Virus record (IMG/VR): IMGVR_UViG_3300045922_000607
Span: 1 to 34,290 of that record
Origin: a virus
Strand: one strand, 5' to 3'
Length of the DNA stretch: 34,290 nt
Part shown: in pieces, positions 6,950 through 13,100 of the stretch
Layout of the letters: every line of letters begins with the position of its first letter
Position numbering within the stretch: position 1 is the first letter of the stretch
Program-made: the position numbers and the translations under genes
The notes under the pieces: generated by a model
Told to the model about the DNA's origin: nothing
Databases searched by the model: none
Seen by the model: the letters and a program-made list of their open reading frames with translations, nothing else

Positions 6950-7274
6950 GATTGTTTTTCCATTATAGCATCAAGACTAGGTTTTTTTTTTTTTTCGTAC
7001 TTCTTCAGCAGTACCAAAGACTATTACTCACTTAAATTGTCGTTCAATAATAAAACATACCGTATGTTAGATGTAACAAATCTCTTTTTAGTTCTAGAAT
7101 TCATTACAGCGTACTGATTCACTCTTTGAACATTTTTGTAGTAGATTTTGCAAAAAGTATACTTCACGACCCCCTAAACAATCGATAGGGTTAGGCATGG
7201 GTATTCAAGGGCCAAGATAATTTGTGTCTTCAAATCTCCAACTTTAAAGTATTTCTACTCTCTGGTTTAGACTC
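6950..7274. other. Non-coding A+T-rich gap
   Basis: Apart from the extended -10 near 6962 and a 15-base T-run, this gap holds a weak hairpin (cccta...taggg, about 7173-7189) beyond the 7275-7652 gene, which may end its transcript. An open frame of 47 residues starting at a GTG (7024-7167, minus) lacks a usable ribosome site and is not called. Confidence 0.5.
6962..6970 (-). promoter_or_regulatory. Extended -10 promoter
   Basis: The minus strand reads TGCTATAATGGA, a TGn extended -10 with perfect TATAAT, preceded by a long A-run (plus-strand T15 at about 6981-6995) that could act as an UP element. There is no -35 match. The TATAATGGA core is shared with the promoters at 17832 and 18275. Confidence 0.45.
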
Positions 7275-7652
7275 TTAGAAGTCAAAGTCGAAGGAAAGCT
7301 GTTGATTCTTTCCTAGAATAGTTTCTCGATTCTTTTCTAGAAAATCAGCTATCTCAGAAAAAGACAGCTTATCTCTATCGTTCATTTCTATCAAGCTTTT
7401 TACCCCTGATTCTAGGTTAGCTAAACCGTCTCTACTTAAACCTGGAAAAAACCTTTCAGGTAATAGTTTGCTGCTGTCACTGTAAAACCATTCTGAGTAA
7501 CTAGACCCCTTTTCGGACCTCAGTCCTGCTACTTCGCAGAGAACTCCTAAACAACAAAAACCGCGGTCTGTCTTGAGAAAGCCGTAGTCTTGCTGGTATC
7601 TTCCGCTGCGAAGAGCAGAAACCCAGGCATCAAACAGCTGATTTTCAGTCAT
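7275..7652 (-). CDS. Conserved phage protein of unknown function (CCLGVLC family)
   Basis: The product has 125 residues from the ATG at 7650-7652. The N-terminal pattern W-x2-ALRSGRYQQDYGFLK followed by GFCCLGVLCEVAGL is a recurrent signature in phage proteins of many hosts. The C-terminal half has MNDRDKLSFSEIADFLE, also typical. Function is unknown. It overlaps the end of the upstream gene by 8 bp (GATGACTGA), with AGGAG about 10 bp before the ATG, so the two are translated together. Confidence 0.75.
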   Translation of the reverse strand: MTENQLFDAWVSALRSGRYQQDYGFLKTDRGFCCLGVLCEVAGLRSEKGSSYSEWFYSDSSKLLPERFFPGLSRDGLANLESGVKSLIEMNDRDKLSFSEIADFLEKNRETILGKNQQLSFDFDF

Positions 7653-8103
7653 CAAAGCTAGTCTCCTCTGTAGGCTCTGGATAGAGTTCGTTTAAAATAT
7701 CTTGAACAATAGATTTAGATTTTTCTTTTGCTGCTTCCGCTAGTCTAACTCTAACTTCGTAGTTAAGCTTGTGGAGGTATTCCTCTTTTGCGTCTTTGAT
7801 GGCTTTAGGCGGCAAAGAAGGAAGATTGGAAAGCTGTTCTTCAAACCAGCTAAGAACAGCCGCTTGGCCTTTTTCTCTGATAAACTTAGTAACTTCACTT
7901 TGCCTTCCGTTGCAGTGATCTATCTCCCAATCACCCCAGTGATTAGAAAAACCAAGAGCCTTTAAGACCATCTCAGTAGCAGCGTCGTCGAGCCGTCTCT
8001 TGACCTCGTATTCTATGTTCAGATCGCTGAGCCTCTTGAGGAGCTCAGACTGAATCAAAGTCTTGAAGTCCTCAAGAGTCCTAGGTTGCTTTTTTGTAGC
8101 CAT
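7645..8103 (-). CDS. Charged, mostly helical phage protein of unknown function
   Basis: The protein has 152 residues and is rich in Lys and Glu. Two predicted helical arms, EDFKTLIQSELLKRLSDLN (N-terminal) and AKEEYLHKLNYEVRVRLAEA (C-terminal), flank a central loop ALGFSNHWGDWEIDHCNGRQ with Trp, His and Cys residues. I do not recognise the family. The ATG at 8101-8103 follows AGGA at 9 bp. It shares an operon with 7275-7652 by overlap. A small DNA-binding or structural helper role cannot be excluded. Confidence 0.65.
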   Translation of the reverse strand: MATKKQPRTLEDFKTLIQSELLKRLSDLNIEYEVKRRLDDAATEMVLKALGFSNHWGDWEIDHCNGRQSEVTKFIREKGQAAVLSWFEEQLSNLPSLPPKAIKDAKEEYLHKLNYEVRVRLAEAAKEKSKSIVQDILNELYPEPTEETSFDD

Positions 8104-8146
8104 TTAGTTTTCCTATAACAAAAATCTTAAATAAGTTGCAGTAGCG

Positions 8147-8169
8147 TTGCAGGGGCCACGATGACCCCT
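8147..8169 (-). terminator. G+C-rich hairpin between two small leftward genes
   Basis: Arms gcagggg and cccctgc enclose a 9-base loop. A second nested pair, ctaggc / gcctag, lies just to the right (about 8172-8197). The hairpin sits between the stop of the 8199-8360 gene and the start of the 8103 gene. No T-run follows, so it may be an attenuator. Confidence 0.35.
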
Positions 8170-8198
8170 GCCCTAGGCTAAGACCTGATAAGGCCTAG

Positions 8199-8360
8199 CT
8201 ACGACTTCTCAGGCTTCAGCCTGACAACCCAGCCATGTTCAGAATCCCACAGGTTATCGTAACTGCTGATGACAGACACGTTGTAAACGCGATTCCAGTA
8301 CTTCGAGATGAAAAGCATAGCATTCTTTTCGTCGTCGAAGAAGATCTCCTTGAAGTCCAT
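8199..8360 (-). CDS. 53-residue acidic-aromatic protein of unknown function
   Basis: The ATG at 8358-8360 has a good GGAAGGA site 6 bp upstream. The product begins MDFKEIFFDDEKNAMLFISK and continues YWNRVYNVSVISSYDNLW, ending with VVRLKPEKS. Synonymous choices match neighbouring genes. It is the first gene of the leftward cluster, fed by the promoter near 8553. A longer frame on the opposite strand (8235-8483) is its shadow. No family is recognised. Confidence 0.6.
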   Translation of the reverse strand: MDFKEIFFDDEKNAMLFISKYWNRVYNVSVISSYDNLWDSEHGWVVRLKPEKS

Positions 8361-8533
8361 GATGCATCCTTCCATGTTGTGACAGAGTGCTTAGGTTGGT
8401 ATCAGGAGTTATTACTTAATCAGCTTTGCTATTCTGAAATAGCAGCTGACATTGACGTAGTAAAGAGCAGGGAAGTTGTGTAATAACTTCTGGGTAGCTA
8501 GAACAACCTCTAACAAGGTTTCGAGTTAGCATG

Positions 8534-8583
8534 GGTGAGAACCTGTCTCTCCTTTATAGATACCTATAAATTCTCTCTTTCAA
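8534..8583 (-). promoter_or_regulatory. Leftward promoter P3 with start-site palindrome
   Basis: On the minus strand TTGAAA (plus 8578-8583) is followed by a 19-bp spacer and TATAAA (8553-8558). An imperfect palindrome GGAGAGA-n5-TCTCACC (8534-8552) directly abuts the -10 and covers the expected start. The same layout and spacing occur at 17814-17862 and 18257-18305, so one regulator may control all three. Confidence 0.45.
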
Positions 8584-8589
8584 AACAAT

Positions 8590-8619
8590 AAGTTACACCT
8601 GTCGACGTTAAAGAAGAGT
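8590..8619 (+). promoter_or_regulatory. Recurrent 30-bp element, copy 1 (candidate phage RNAP promoter)
   Basis: The element starts aagttacacctgtcgacgtt and ends aaagaagagt, identical to 8715-8744. Both copies also share a ttcaaaa-type upstream flank. It is oriented with the structural operon. The core acctgtcgacgttaaagaag recurs at 16717 and, with two changes, at 22103. Confidence 0.55.
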
Positions 8620-8714
8620 ACGGAGTTGATTCTACCTTACAAAAATAAGATAGCTCAGTACCTTCTTTAGGGTTAACAGGAAGATTAGCTGAAGATCTTT
8701 CTTTTCAAAATAGG

Positions 8715-8744
8715 AAGTTACACCTGTCGACGTTAAAGAAGAGT
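8715..8744 (+). promoter_or_regulatory. Recurrent 30-bp element, copy 2 (candidate phage RNAP promoter)
   Basis: This copy is identical to copy 1, 125 bp downstream and about 245 bp before the spanin start. Two exact 30-bp copies plus relatives upstream of other modules argue for a specific protein-binding site. The assignment to the fused RNA polymerase is inference. Confidence 0.55.
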
Positions 8745-8989
8745 TTAGGTTAGGGTTGACTCTAATCGTATTTTAAGGGGGAGGGGGGTTAACTAGATAT
8801 TATTAAATTAATTAGCTTTTTAAAGTTAACAGAAATATTACTTATTTAAAATTAAGTGATTATTATATAATTTATAGATAACTATATATAAATTAAAAAA
8901 TATATAAACTAGAAGTTTAAACTAGATCTACTTAACTAAAGATAAATCTAAAAAATTTCTTCAAAATAATAAGGTAGGAGGATTAAATC

Positions 8990-9313
8990 GTGATAGCTAC
9001 AACAACTTTAGTTAAACTAGTAGCTCCTTTATTGTTAACATCAGTAGCTCTGATTTTAGTAACCAGAGCTGTTTGGGTAAACGGTTACAGTACTGCCTCT
9101 AGAGATTGTATAACTAGGTTGGAAAACCTTAAATCAGAAGCTGAAACTAAGGCCACTGAACTGGAAAGTAAGCTAGCAGACTCTAATAGAAAGCTTAGAC
9201 AAAAGGAGAAAGAACTTAATGCTCAAGCATCTAAAGACCCTGATGCTAACCGCCCTGCTTTGTCTAGGACTGGTAGCCTGCGGCTCAACTCAATCCTTAC
9301 CGAAACTCCCTGA
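8990..9313 (+). CDS. Inner-membrane spanin (Rz-like)
   Basis: The protein has 107 residues. One N-terminal membrane helix (about 8-28, KLVAPLLLTSVALILVTRAV) is followed by a charged coiled-coil stem (about 40-85). This is the topology of an i-spanin, which with its lipoprotein partner spans the periplasm and disrupts the outer membrane in the last lysis step. The GTG start is set by a strong GGTAGGAGG site 8 bp upstream. The 3' end overlaps the o-spanin gene in another frame, the classic Rz/Rz1 layout. It is the first gene of the rightward operon; lysis genes here precede the portal gene, which is unusual. Confidence 0.8.
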   Translation: MIATTTLVKLVAPLLLTSVALILVTRAVWVNGYSTASRDCITRLENLKSEAETKATELESKLADSNRKLRQKEKELNAQASKDPDANRPALSRTGSLRLNSILTETP

Positions 9314-9479
9314 CGCCCCTAGAGTATCTCAGTCATTGTTAGAACCCTGCCAACCTCCTGTGACTCTACCTGACAAAGAACTCAGTCAAGAAGAAGTAGA
9401 GAAGTATTGGCTTACTGACAGACTAGAGTTGATATACTGTGCTCAAAAACATTTTTCTTTGAAAACTATTTTTTATTAA
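9219..9479 (+). CDS. Outer-membrane lipoprotein spanin (Rz1-like)
   Basis: The protein has 86 residues. The signal sequence MLKHLKTLMLTALLCLGLVA precedes a lipobox Cys (LVAC-GS) at residue 21, so it should be lipidated and sorted to the outer membrane. The mature part begins Pro-rich (SLPKLPDAPRVSQ), as in o-spanins. The gene starts 95 bp before the end of the i-spanin gene in a different frame, which together with the lipobox makes the assignment firm. The C-terminus is longer than in lambda Rz1. Spanins imply a Gram-negative host. Confidence 0.82.
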   Translation: MLKHLKTLMLTALLCLGLVACGSTQSLPKLPDAPRVSQSLLEPCQPPVTLPDKELSQEEVEKYWLTDRLELIYCAQKHFSLKTIFY

Positions 9480-9492
9480 AAGGAAACAATTA

Positions 9493-11037
9493 ATGCACGA
9501 GGCGCAAGCTACTGGAAAGGGAAAGGCAGTATCTCAGGGCTCGCCTCAGTACCTTTCAATGCTGCCGATCTGGAAAAAGTGTCGAGCAGTGCTAGAGGGA
9601 GAGCAAGCAGTCAAAGATCATGATCAATGGCTAGACACCGTGACCTTTGAAAACCTACTCATCCCTTTTTCTCCAACTATGACTCAAAAGCAATATCATT
9701 TTTATAAGGCTGAAGCTGAACTACCAGGTCTGGCTTCTCAGTACGCTAGGATCTTAAACGCTGGTTTGCTTCGTAAGGCTCCATCTATCTCCTTTCTTTC
9801 TGACAAGGTTACTGACGAGATGAAAGACTGGGTGACAAATGACTTTTGCTCTAATAAGGATTCTATTCACACTTATTTGTCTATGGTAGTCGAAGAAGAA
9901 CTTCAGACCTCTGCTGGTTGGACCTACGTAGATCTTCCAAACGCTGTAGAAGGGTATGAAGAGGAATATTTCCCCTACCCGGTGTTTCACAGGGCTGAAA
10001 ACGTTATCAACTACTACCTTGGCAAACATCCTAAAACTTGCAAAAACGTTCTGCTTCGTTTTGTCACTAGGTACTTTGTTGATGTCTTAGAAACCAATCA
10101 ATGGCATCCTGATCGAGTAGAAGAAGTCAGAGACCACTACCTCGACGAAGAAGGATACCTCGTTGTAGATGTCTACCGAGGAAAACGAGCCAGTAGCACG
10201 CTTAAGATATCGCAAGGATCAATTAAGAATGAATTCAACGAAGAGCTTACAGAATCTTTTGACCTTAAAGAAACTTACAGACCTTTAAAGCACGGAAAAC
10301 GTTTTGACTTCATCCCGGCTTTCCCTAACAACGGTTGGTATTCTTATCGTGACCCGACTCTTTTACCTATAGTTCTTCGAGAGATACACTTGTATAACAA
10401 GATGTCTCGAAGAAATCACTTAATGTACGGGGCAGCCACCTTCACTCCTTATATCACTGGCCCTATGGACGAAGACGCTTTCTCTCAGATCGTAAACTCA
10501 GGACTAGGGGCCTGGTTGCATTTACCCTCGTCAGATAATGCGTTAAAAGTATTAGAAACTCCTACTTCTGCTCTTTCTTCTATGGAAGAGTCTATTCGTA
10601 GCACTGTTGAAGATCTTCATCGTATGGGTATCAGGATTTTGAGTCCTGAGGGAGGTGAGTCAGGCATAGCTTTAGAAATTAGAAATGCTTCTCAGACAGT
10701 TCAGCTGTCTTCAATCAATACTAACATATCTAAGACTATGTCGAAGATAATTACTCTGATGCTGAATTGGAAGTACGATAAGCTTCAGCTGAAAGAGTCG
10801 GAAGTTCAGTTTCAGATGTCAACAGACTTTAACCCTTCACCGATTGGTCAAGAGTGGCTACGTCTTATTACTCATTGGTACGAGTCTCGCCACATCTCTA
10901 GATCAACGTTTATACGTATACTTCAGCAGAACGATATTTTACCTGCAGACCATAACGACGAACTAGAGCTTCAAGAGATTCAAAAAAGTCCTTTAGCAGG
11001 AATTGATTCTAATAATGTCGTACTAGAGGATTTATGA
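9493..11037 (+). CDS. Portal protein (DUF4055-type head-tail connector)
   Basis: The protein has 514 residues, a normal portal length. Features I associate with the DUF4055 portal family are QYLSMLPIWKKCRAVLEGE near the N-terminus, FSPTMTQKQYHFYKAEAELPG at about 57-77, and a C-terminal helical clip with IGQEWLRLITHWYESRHISR. The dodecameric portal forms the DNA channel of the capsid and binds the terminase, MuF protein and connectors. AAGGA lies 8 bp before the ATG. It precedes the MuF gene as in SPP1- and Mu-type heads, with three genes between them. The terminase is not in the window. Confidence 0.82.
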   Translation: MHEAQATGKGKAVSQGSPQYLSMLPIWKKCRAVLEGEQAVKDHDQWLDTVTFENLLIPFSPTMTQKQYHFYKAEAELPGLASQYARILNAGLLRKAPSISFLSDKVTDEMKDWVTNDFCSNKDSIHTYLSMVVEEELQTSAGWTYVDLPNAVEGYEEEYFPYPVFHRAENVINYYLGKHPKTCKNVLLRFVTRYFVDVLETNQWHPDRVEEVRDHYLDEEGYLVVDVYRGKRASSTLKISQGSIKNEFNEELTESFDLKETYRPLKHGKRFDFIPAFPNNGWYSYRDPTLLPIVLREIHLYNKMSRRNHLMYGAATFTPYITGPMDEDAFSQIVNSGLGAWLHLPSSDNALKVLETPTSALSSMEESIRSTVEDLHRMGIRILSPEGGESGIALEIRNASQTVQLSSINTNISKTMSKIITLMLNWKYDKLQLKESEVQFQMSTDFNPSPIGQEWLRLITHWYESRHISRSTFIRILQQNDILPADHNDELELQEIQKSPLAGIDSNNVVLEDL

Positions 11038-11594
11038 TTATGAATAGCTTTTTTACTTGGTTAAACAATTTTAAAAACGCTATCAGCGCCGTAGTATTTA
11101 TCATCGGATTGTTTGTCTCAGGTGTTAACTACCTTAATAAACGGATCATAGATCCTATAGATCAACTAATAAATAAAGTAGATTCTTTAACTTTACGAGT
11201 TTCTTTCTTAGAACCTAAAGACAAAGATGTTCTTATCTATGATATTCATCGCAGTTTCATAGAGCAATCCTGCTACGTTGGAGAAGACTGCGTTGCTGTA
11301 GTCACTGCTCGTCGTACTCAGTTTGGTGCAGCTTGTTTTAACCCTGTTGTCACTCTTCAGGTACTCAATTATGGAGGGTTTACTCATTCCGCAGAGTTGC
11401 TTCAGAAGTTAGGTAATATTGTTTCTACAGATGACTGGACAAGAGTAGAGTTGTCTTTTAGAGTACCGTCGGGAGTCAGGCAAGGTAGGGCATTGCTCAA
11501 GCTTTTTTTAGTTTACGACTGCCCTACCGGTAGAATAACCTCAGAAGCACCGCCCTTGCCTTTTATAGTAACTAAAAGAAAAGGAGATAATTAA
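11034..11594 (+). CDS. Single-pass membrane protein of unknown function
   Basis: The protein has 186 residues. A membrane helix at about 17-35 (ISAVVFIIGLFVSGVNYL) is followed by a short coiled region (RIIDPIDQLINKVDSLTLRV) and a beta-rich domain with four Cys residues (SCYVGEDC, AACF, YDCPT). The start codon overlaps the portal stop (ATGA), indicating coupling. The topology suits a periplasm-facing domain. Between portal and endolysin it might be a lysis accessory or a virion component that meets the cell envelope; neither is shown by sequence. Confidence 0.6.
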   Translation: MIMNSFFTWLNNFKNAISAVVFIIGLFVSGVNYLNKRIIDPIDQLINKVDSLTLRVSFLEPKDKDVLIYDIHRSFIEQSCYVGEDCVAVVTARRTQFGAACFNPVVTLQVLNYGGFTHSAELLQKLGNIVSTDDWTRVELSFRVPSGVRQGRALLKLFLVYDCPTGRITSEAPPLPFIVTKRKGDN

Positions 11595-11595
11595 A

Positions 11596-11877
11596 ATGCC
11601 GGTAGTAAACCCCTTTAATCCTAAAGACTCTACAGCCTTTCCGCCAATTGGCGGTCCGTGCAAGGGAATGATTGCTGCAACTCCTTCCGATACTGTCAAC
11701 GAAACCTTCGGGTTTGTAGCGATGCGAGTTGCGTCGGGAGGATCCTTATCTTTTTTAGATTACAACGACAACATTGTAGTGTTACCTGAGGTTGTTACCG
11801 GGGAAGTAATTCTCTGTGGTTGCAAGCGAGTAAATCAGACCGGTACTACTGCTACAGTTCACGGCTATGTTTATTAA
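11596..11877 (+). CDS. Small beta-rich virion protein, spike-base-like
   Basis: The protein has 93 residues. The layout PSDTVNETFGFVAMRVASGG, then LSFLDYNDNIVVLPEV, then GEVILCGCKRVNQTGTTATV matches, as I recall it, a widespread family of small phage and gene-transfer-agent proteins with the ending '(R)VxxTGTTAtxixaly'. One of these is the head-spike base protein of the Rhodobacter GTA. It may decorate the head or anchor fibres. AAGGAG precedes the ATG by 8 bp. The function is inferred from this similarity only. Confidence 0.5.
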   Translation: MPVVNPFNPKDSTAFPPIGGPCKGMIAATPSDTVNETFGFVAMRVASGGSLSFLDYNDNIVVLPEVVTGEVILCGCKRVNQTGTTATVHGYVY

Positions 11878-12066
11878 CAAGCTAGTTGTTGAGTCTTTTC
11901 TTGATTTGATAAGATACTGTTGAATCTCATTTGTCATAAAGACTGTCTTTAACTAAAACACTCAATTTTAACAGACTAAATTTTTCCAACTTATTGATTT
12001 AAAAAGATATAGAGTTTAGCTAGCCTGTTGCGACTTTAAAGACCGCTAGTTTGATTAGGAGAATAA
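11878..12066 (+). other. Intergenic gap before the endolysin gene
   Basis: This gap contains a short palindrome taaaga-ctg-tcttta (11937-11951), a possible weak promoter (TTGTTG, 18 bp, TAAGAT, about 11886-11915) and the degenerate copy of the recurrent element at 12023-12044. No gene is seen. Confidence 0.4.
12023..12044 (+). promoter_or_regulatory. Degenerate copy of the recurrent element
   Basis: gcctgttgcgactttaaaga matches acctgtcgacgttaaaga when a 2-base insertion (tg) is allowed. It is in the same orientation, 23 bp upstream of the endolysin start. It is a weaker match than the other four copies and could be chance. Confidence 0.3.
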
Positions 12067-13086
12067 ATGCAAAAAAAAGATTTAATTCATTCTTTTGCTA
12101 AAAAGTATAACTTAGACCCATTGGATCTAGAAGCTGTCATCGAAGTCGAAAGCGGTGGCAAACTCTACGCTTTTGATCCAACCGGCATTGTAGACCCTAG
12201 ACCTCTGATTCTCTTCGAGTATCATGTTTTCTACCGAGCCATTAAGGATCCTTCGATTAAAGAACTAGCAGTCTGTAAAAAGCTAGCCTCTAAGCGTTGG
12301 GGCCAGTTTCCCTATCCTAAAACTCAATTAGAGCGCTATAAGCTCTTAGAGGAAGCCAGCCAACTGGACTACGAGGCCGCCCACGCCGCTTGCTCGTGGG
12401 GTCTTGGTCAGGTACTAGGAGAGAGTTACAGTTTTCTAGGTTACTCTAAACCCTCCGACCTAGCTAAGCGGACCTGCAAAGGGCTCGAGGGTCAACTAGA
12501 AGTCTTCTTCAGGTTCATTCTGAGCAAACCAGGCTGTTTAGAGGCGCTGAAAGCTGGGGATTTCAAACGTTTTTTCAGACTCTACAACGGCCCAGGAAAA
12601 GTAGACGAGTACGCTAGGCGTTTTGAGGCTGCTAAGCTTAGGCTAGGAGGCGACCGCTCTTTCGTGACCCTTCGGTTGGGCTCCAGTGGCCCAGAGGTCA
12701 AAAGACTCCAAGAAAGTCTAGGAGAGAACCCGGACGGCTTTTTCGGGCCACGGACCGATCTTGCTGTGAAGCGGTTTCAGACTGAAAATGGACTAGTGGC
12801 TGACGGGGTAGTCGGAGTCGCTACCTGGAAGCGGTTGCAAGAGATAGCTAATCTCTTACCGCCTAGAGTGCCTACTGCGGCGGCTGAGAGGGCTGAGAAA
12901 GTCCGCCCTGTTGCGGATAGCCTTGCTCTAACTGTGGCTACTACCTCGACTACCGCCATAGTGAGCAATCCTGCTACAGCAAGAGAGTACTCTGAAACCC
13001 TTGGTATCCCAGTGCTTGCAGTAGTAGGTCTAGCTGTAGTCTTGTTAATCTTGTTGCCCAGACTAGTTCGTTACGTTTCTAACTAA
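12067..13086 (+). CDS. N-acetylmuramidase endolysin with PG-binding domain and C-terminal membrane anchor
   Basis: The protein has 339 residues. An N-acetylmuramidase (DUF3380-type) domain at about 5-190 shows the expected VIEVESGG (candidate catalytic Glu28), LILFEYHVFYR and AACSWGLGQVLGESY motifs. A peptidoglycan-binding domain follows (about 199-257, LRLGSSGPEVKRLQ and FFGPRTDLAVKRFQ). After a Pro/Ala/Thr linker there is a C-terminal membrane helix (about 313-333, IPVLAVVGLAVVLLILLPRL), which is unusual for endolysins. It degrades murein by cleaving glycan strands. TAGGAGAA precedes the ATG. It lies directly upstream of the MuF-polymerase gene, so a virion-associated hydrolase helping DNA or protein entry is an alternative to simple lysis. 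Confidence 0.83.
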   Translation: MQKKDLIHSFAKKYNLDPLDLEAVIEVESGGKLYAFDPTGIVDPRPLILFEYHVFYRAIKDPSIKELAVCKKLASKRWGQFPYPKTQLERYKLLEEASQLDYEAAHAACSWGLGQVLGESYSFLGYSKPSDLAKRTCKGLEGQLEVFFRFILSKPGCLEALKAGDFKRFFRLYNGPGKVDEYARRFEAAKLRLGGDRSFVTLRLGSSGPEVKRLQESLGENPDGFFGPRTDLAVKRFQTENGLVADGVVGVATWKRLQEIANLLPPRVPTAAAERAEKVRPVADSLALTVATTSTTAIVSNPATAREYSETLGIPVLAVVGLAVVLLILLPRLVRYVSN

Positions 13087-13100
13087 GGAAGAGTTCAACT

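Larger units (their letters stand above)
8361..8989. other. Divergent intergenic control region
   Basis: This 629-bp region separates all leftward genes from the rightward structural operon. It contains a leftward sigma70-like promoter with a palindrome at the start site (8534-8583), two identical 30-bp elements (8590-8619 and 8715-8744), a G-rich purine tract (aagggggaggggggtt, about 8776-8791) and an extremely A+T-rich tract (about 8792-8960) immediately upstream of the spanin gene. No credible gene is seen. It is a plausible regulatory or replication-start region. Confidence 0.6.

Noticed and set aside
7024-7167. 47-residue minus-strand frame starting with GTG
   Set aside because: The G-rich site is only 2 bp from the GTG, the frame is short, and open runs of this size are expected in this much DNA.
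8235-8483. 82-codon plus-strand frame in the divergent region
   Set aside because: It overlaps the better-supported leftward 53-residue gene, which has a good ribosome site and balanced composition; the plus frame has neither.
8590-8744. N4-type hairpin promoters (5-7 bp stem with 3-base loop) in the recurrent element
   Set aside because: Only a gtcgac palindrome (or ttaacgttaa in the 22103 copy) is present; no conserved stem with a 3-base loop was found, so similarity to N4 promoter structure is not claimed.
8485-8989. tRNA gene in the divergent region
   Set aside because: A short ggtttcgagtt string recalls a T-arm, but no acceptor or anticodon stem can be built around it.
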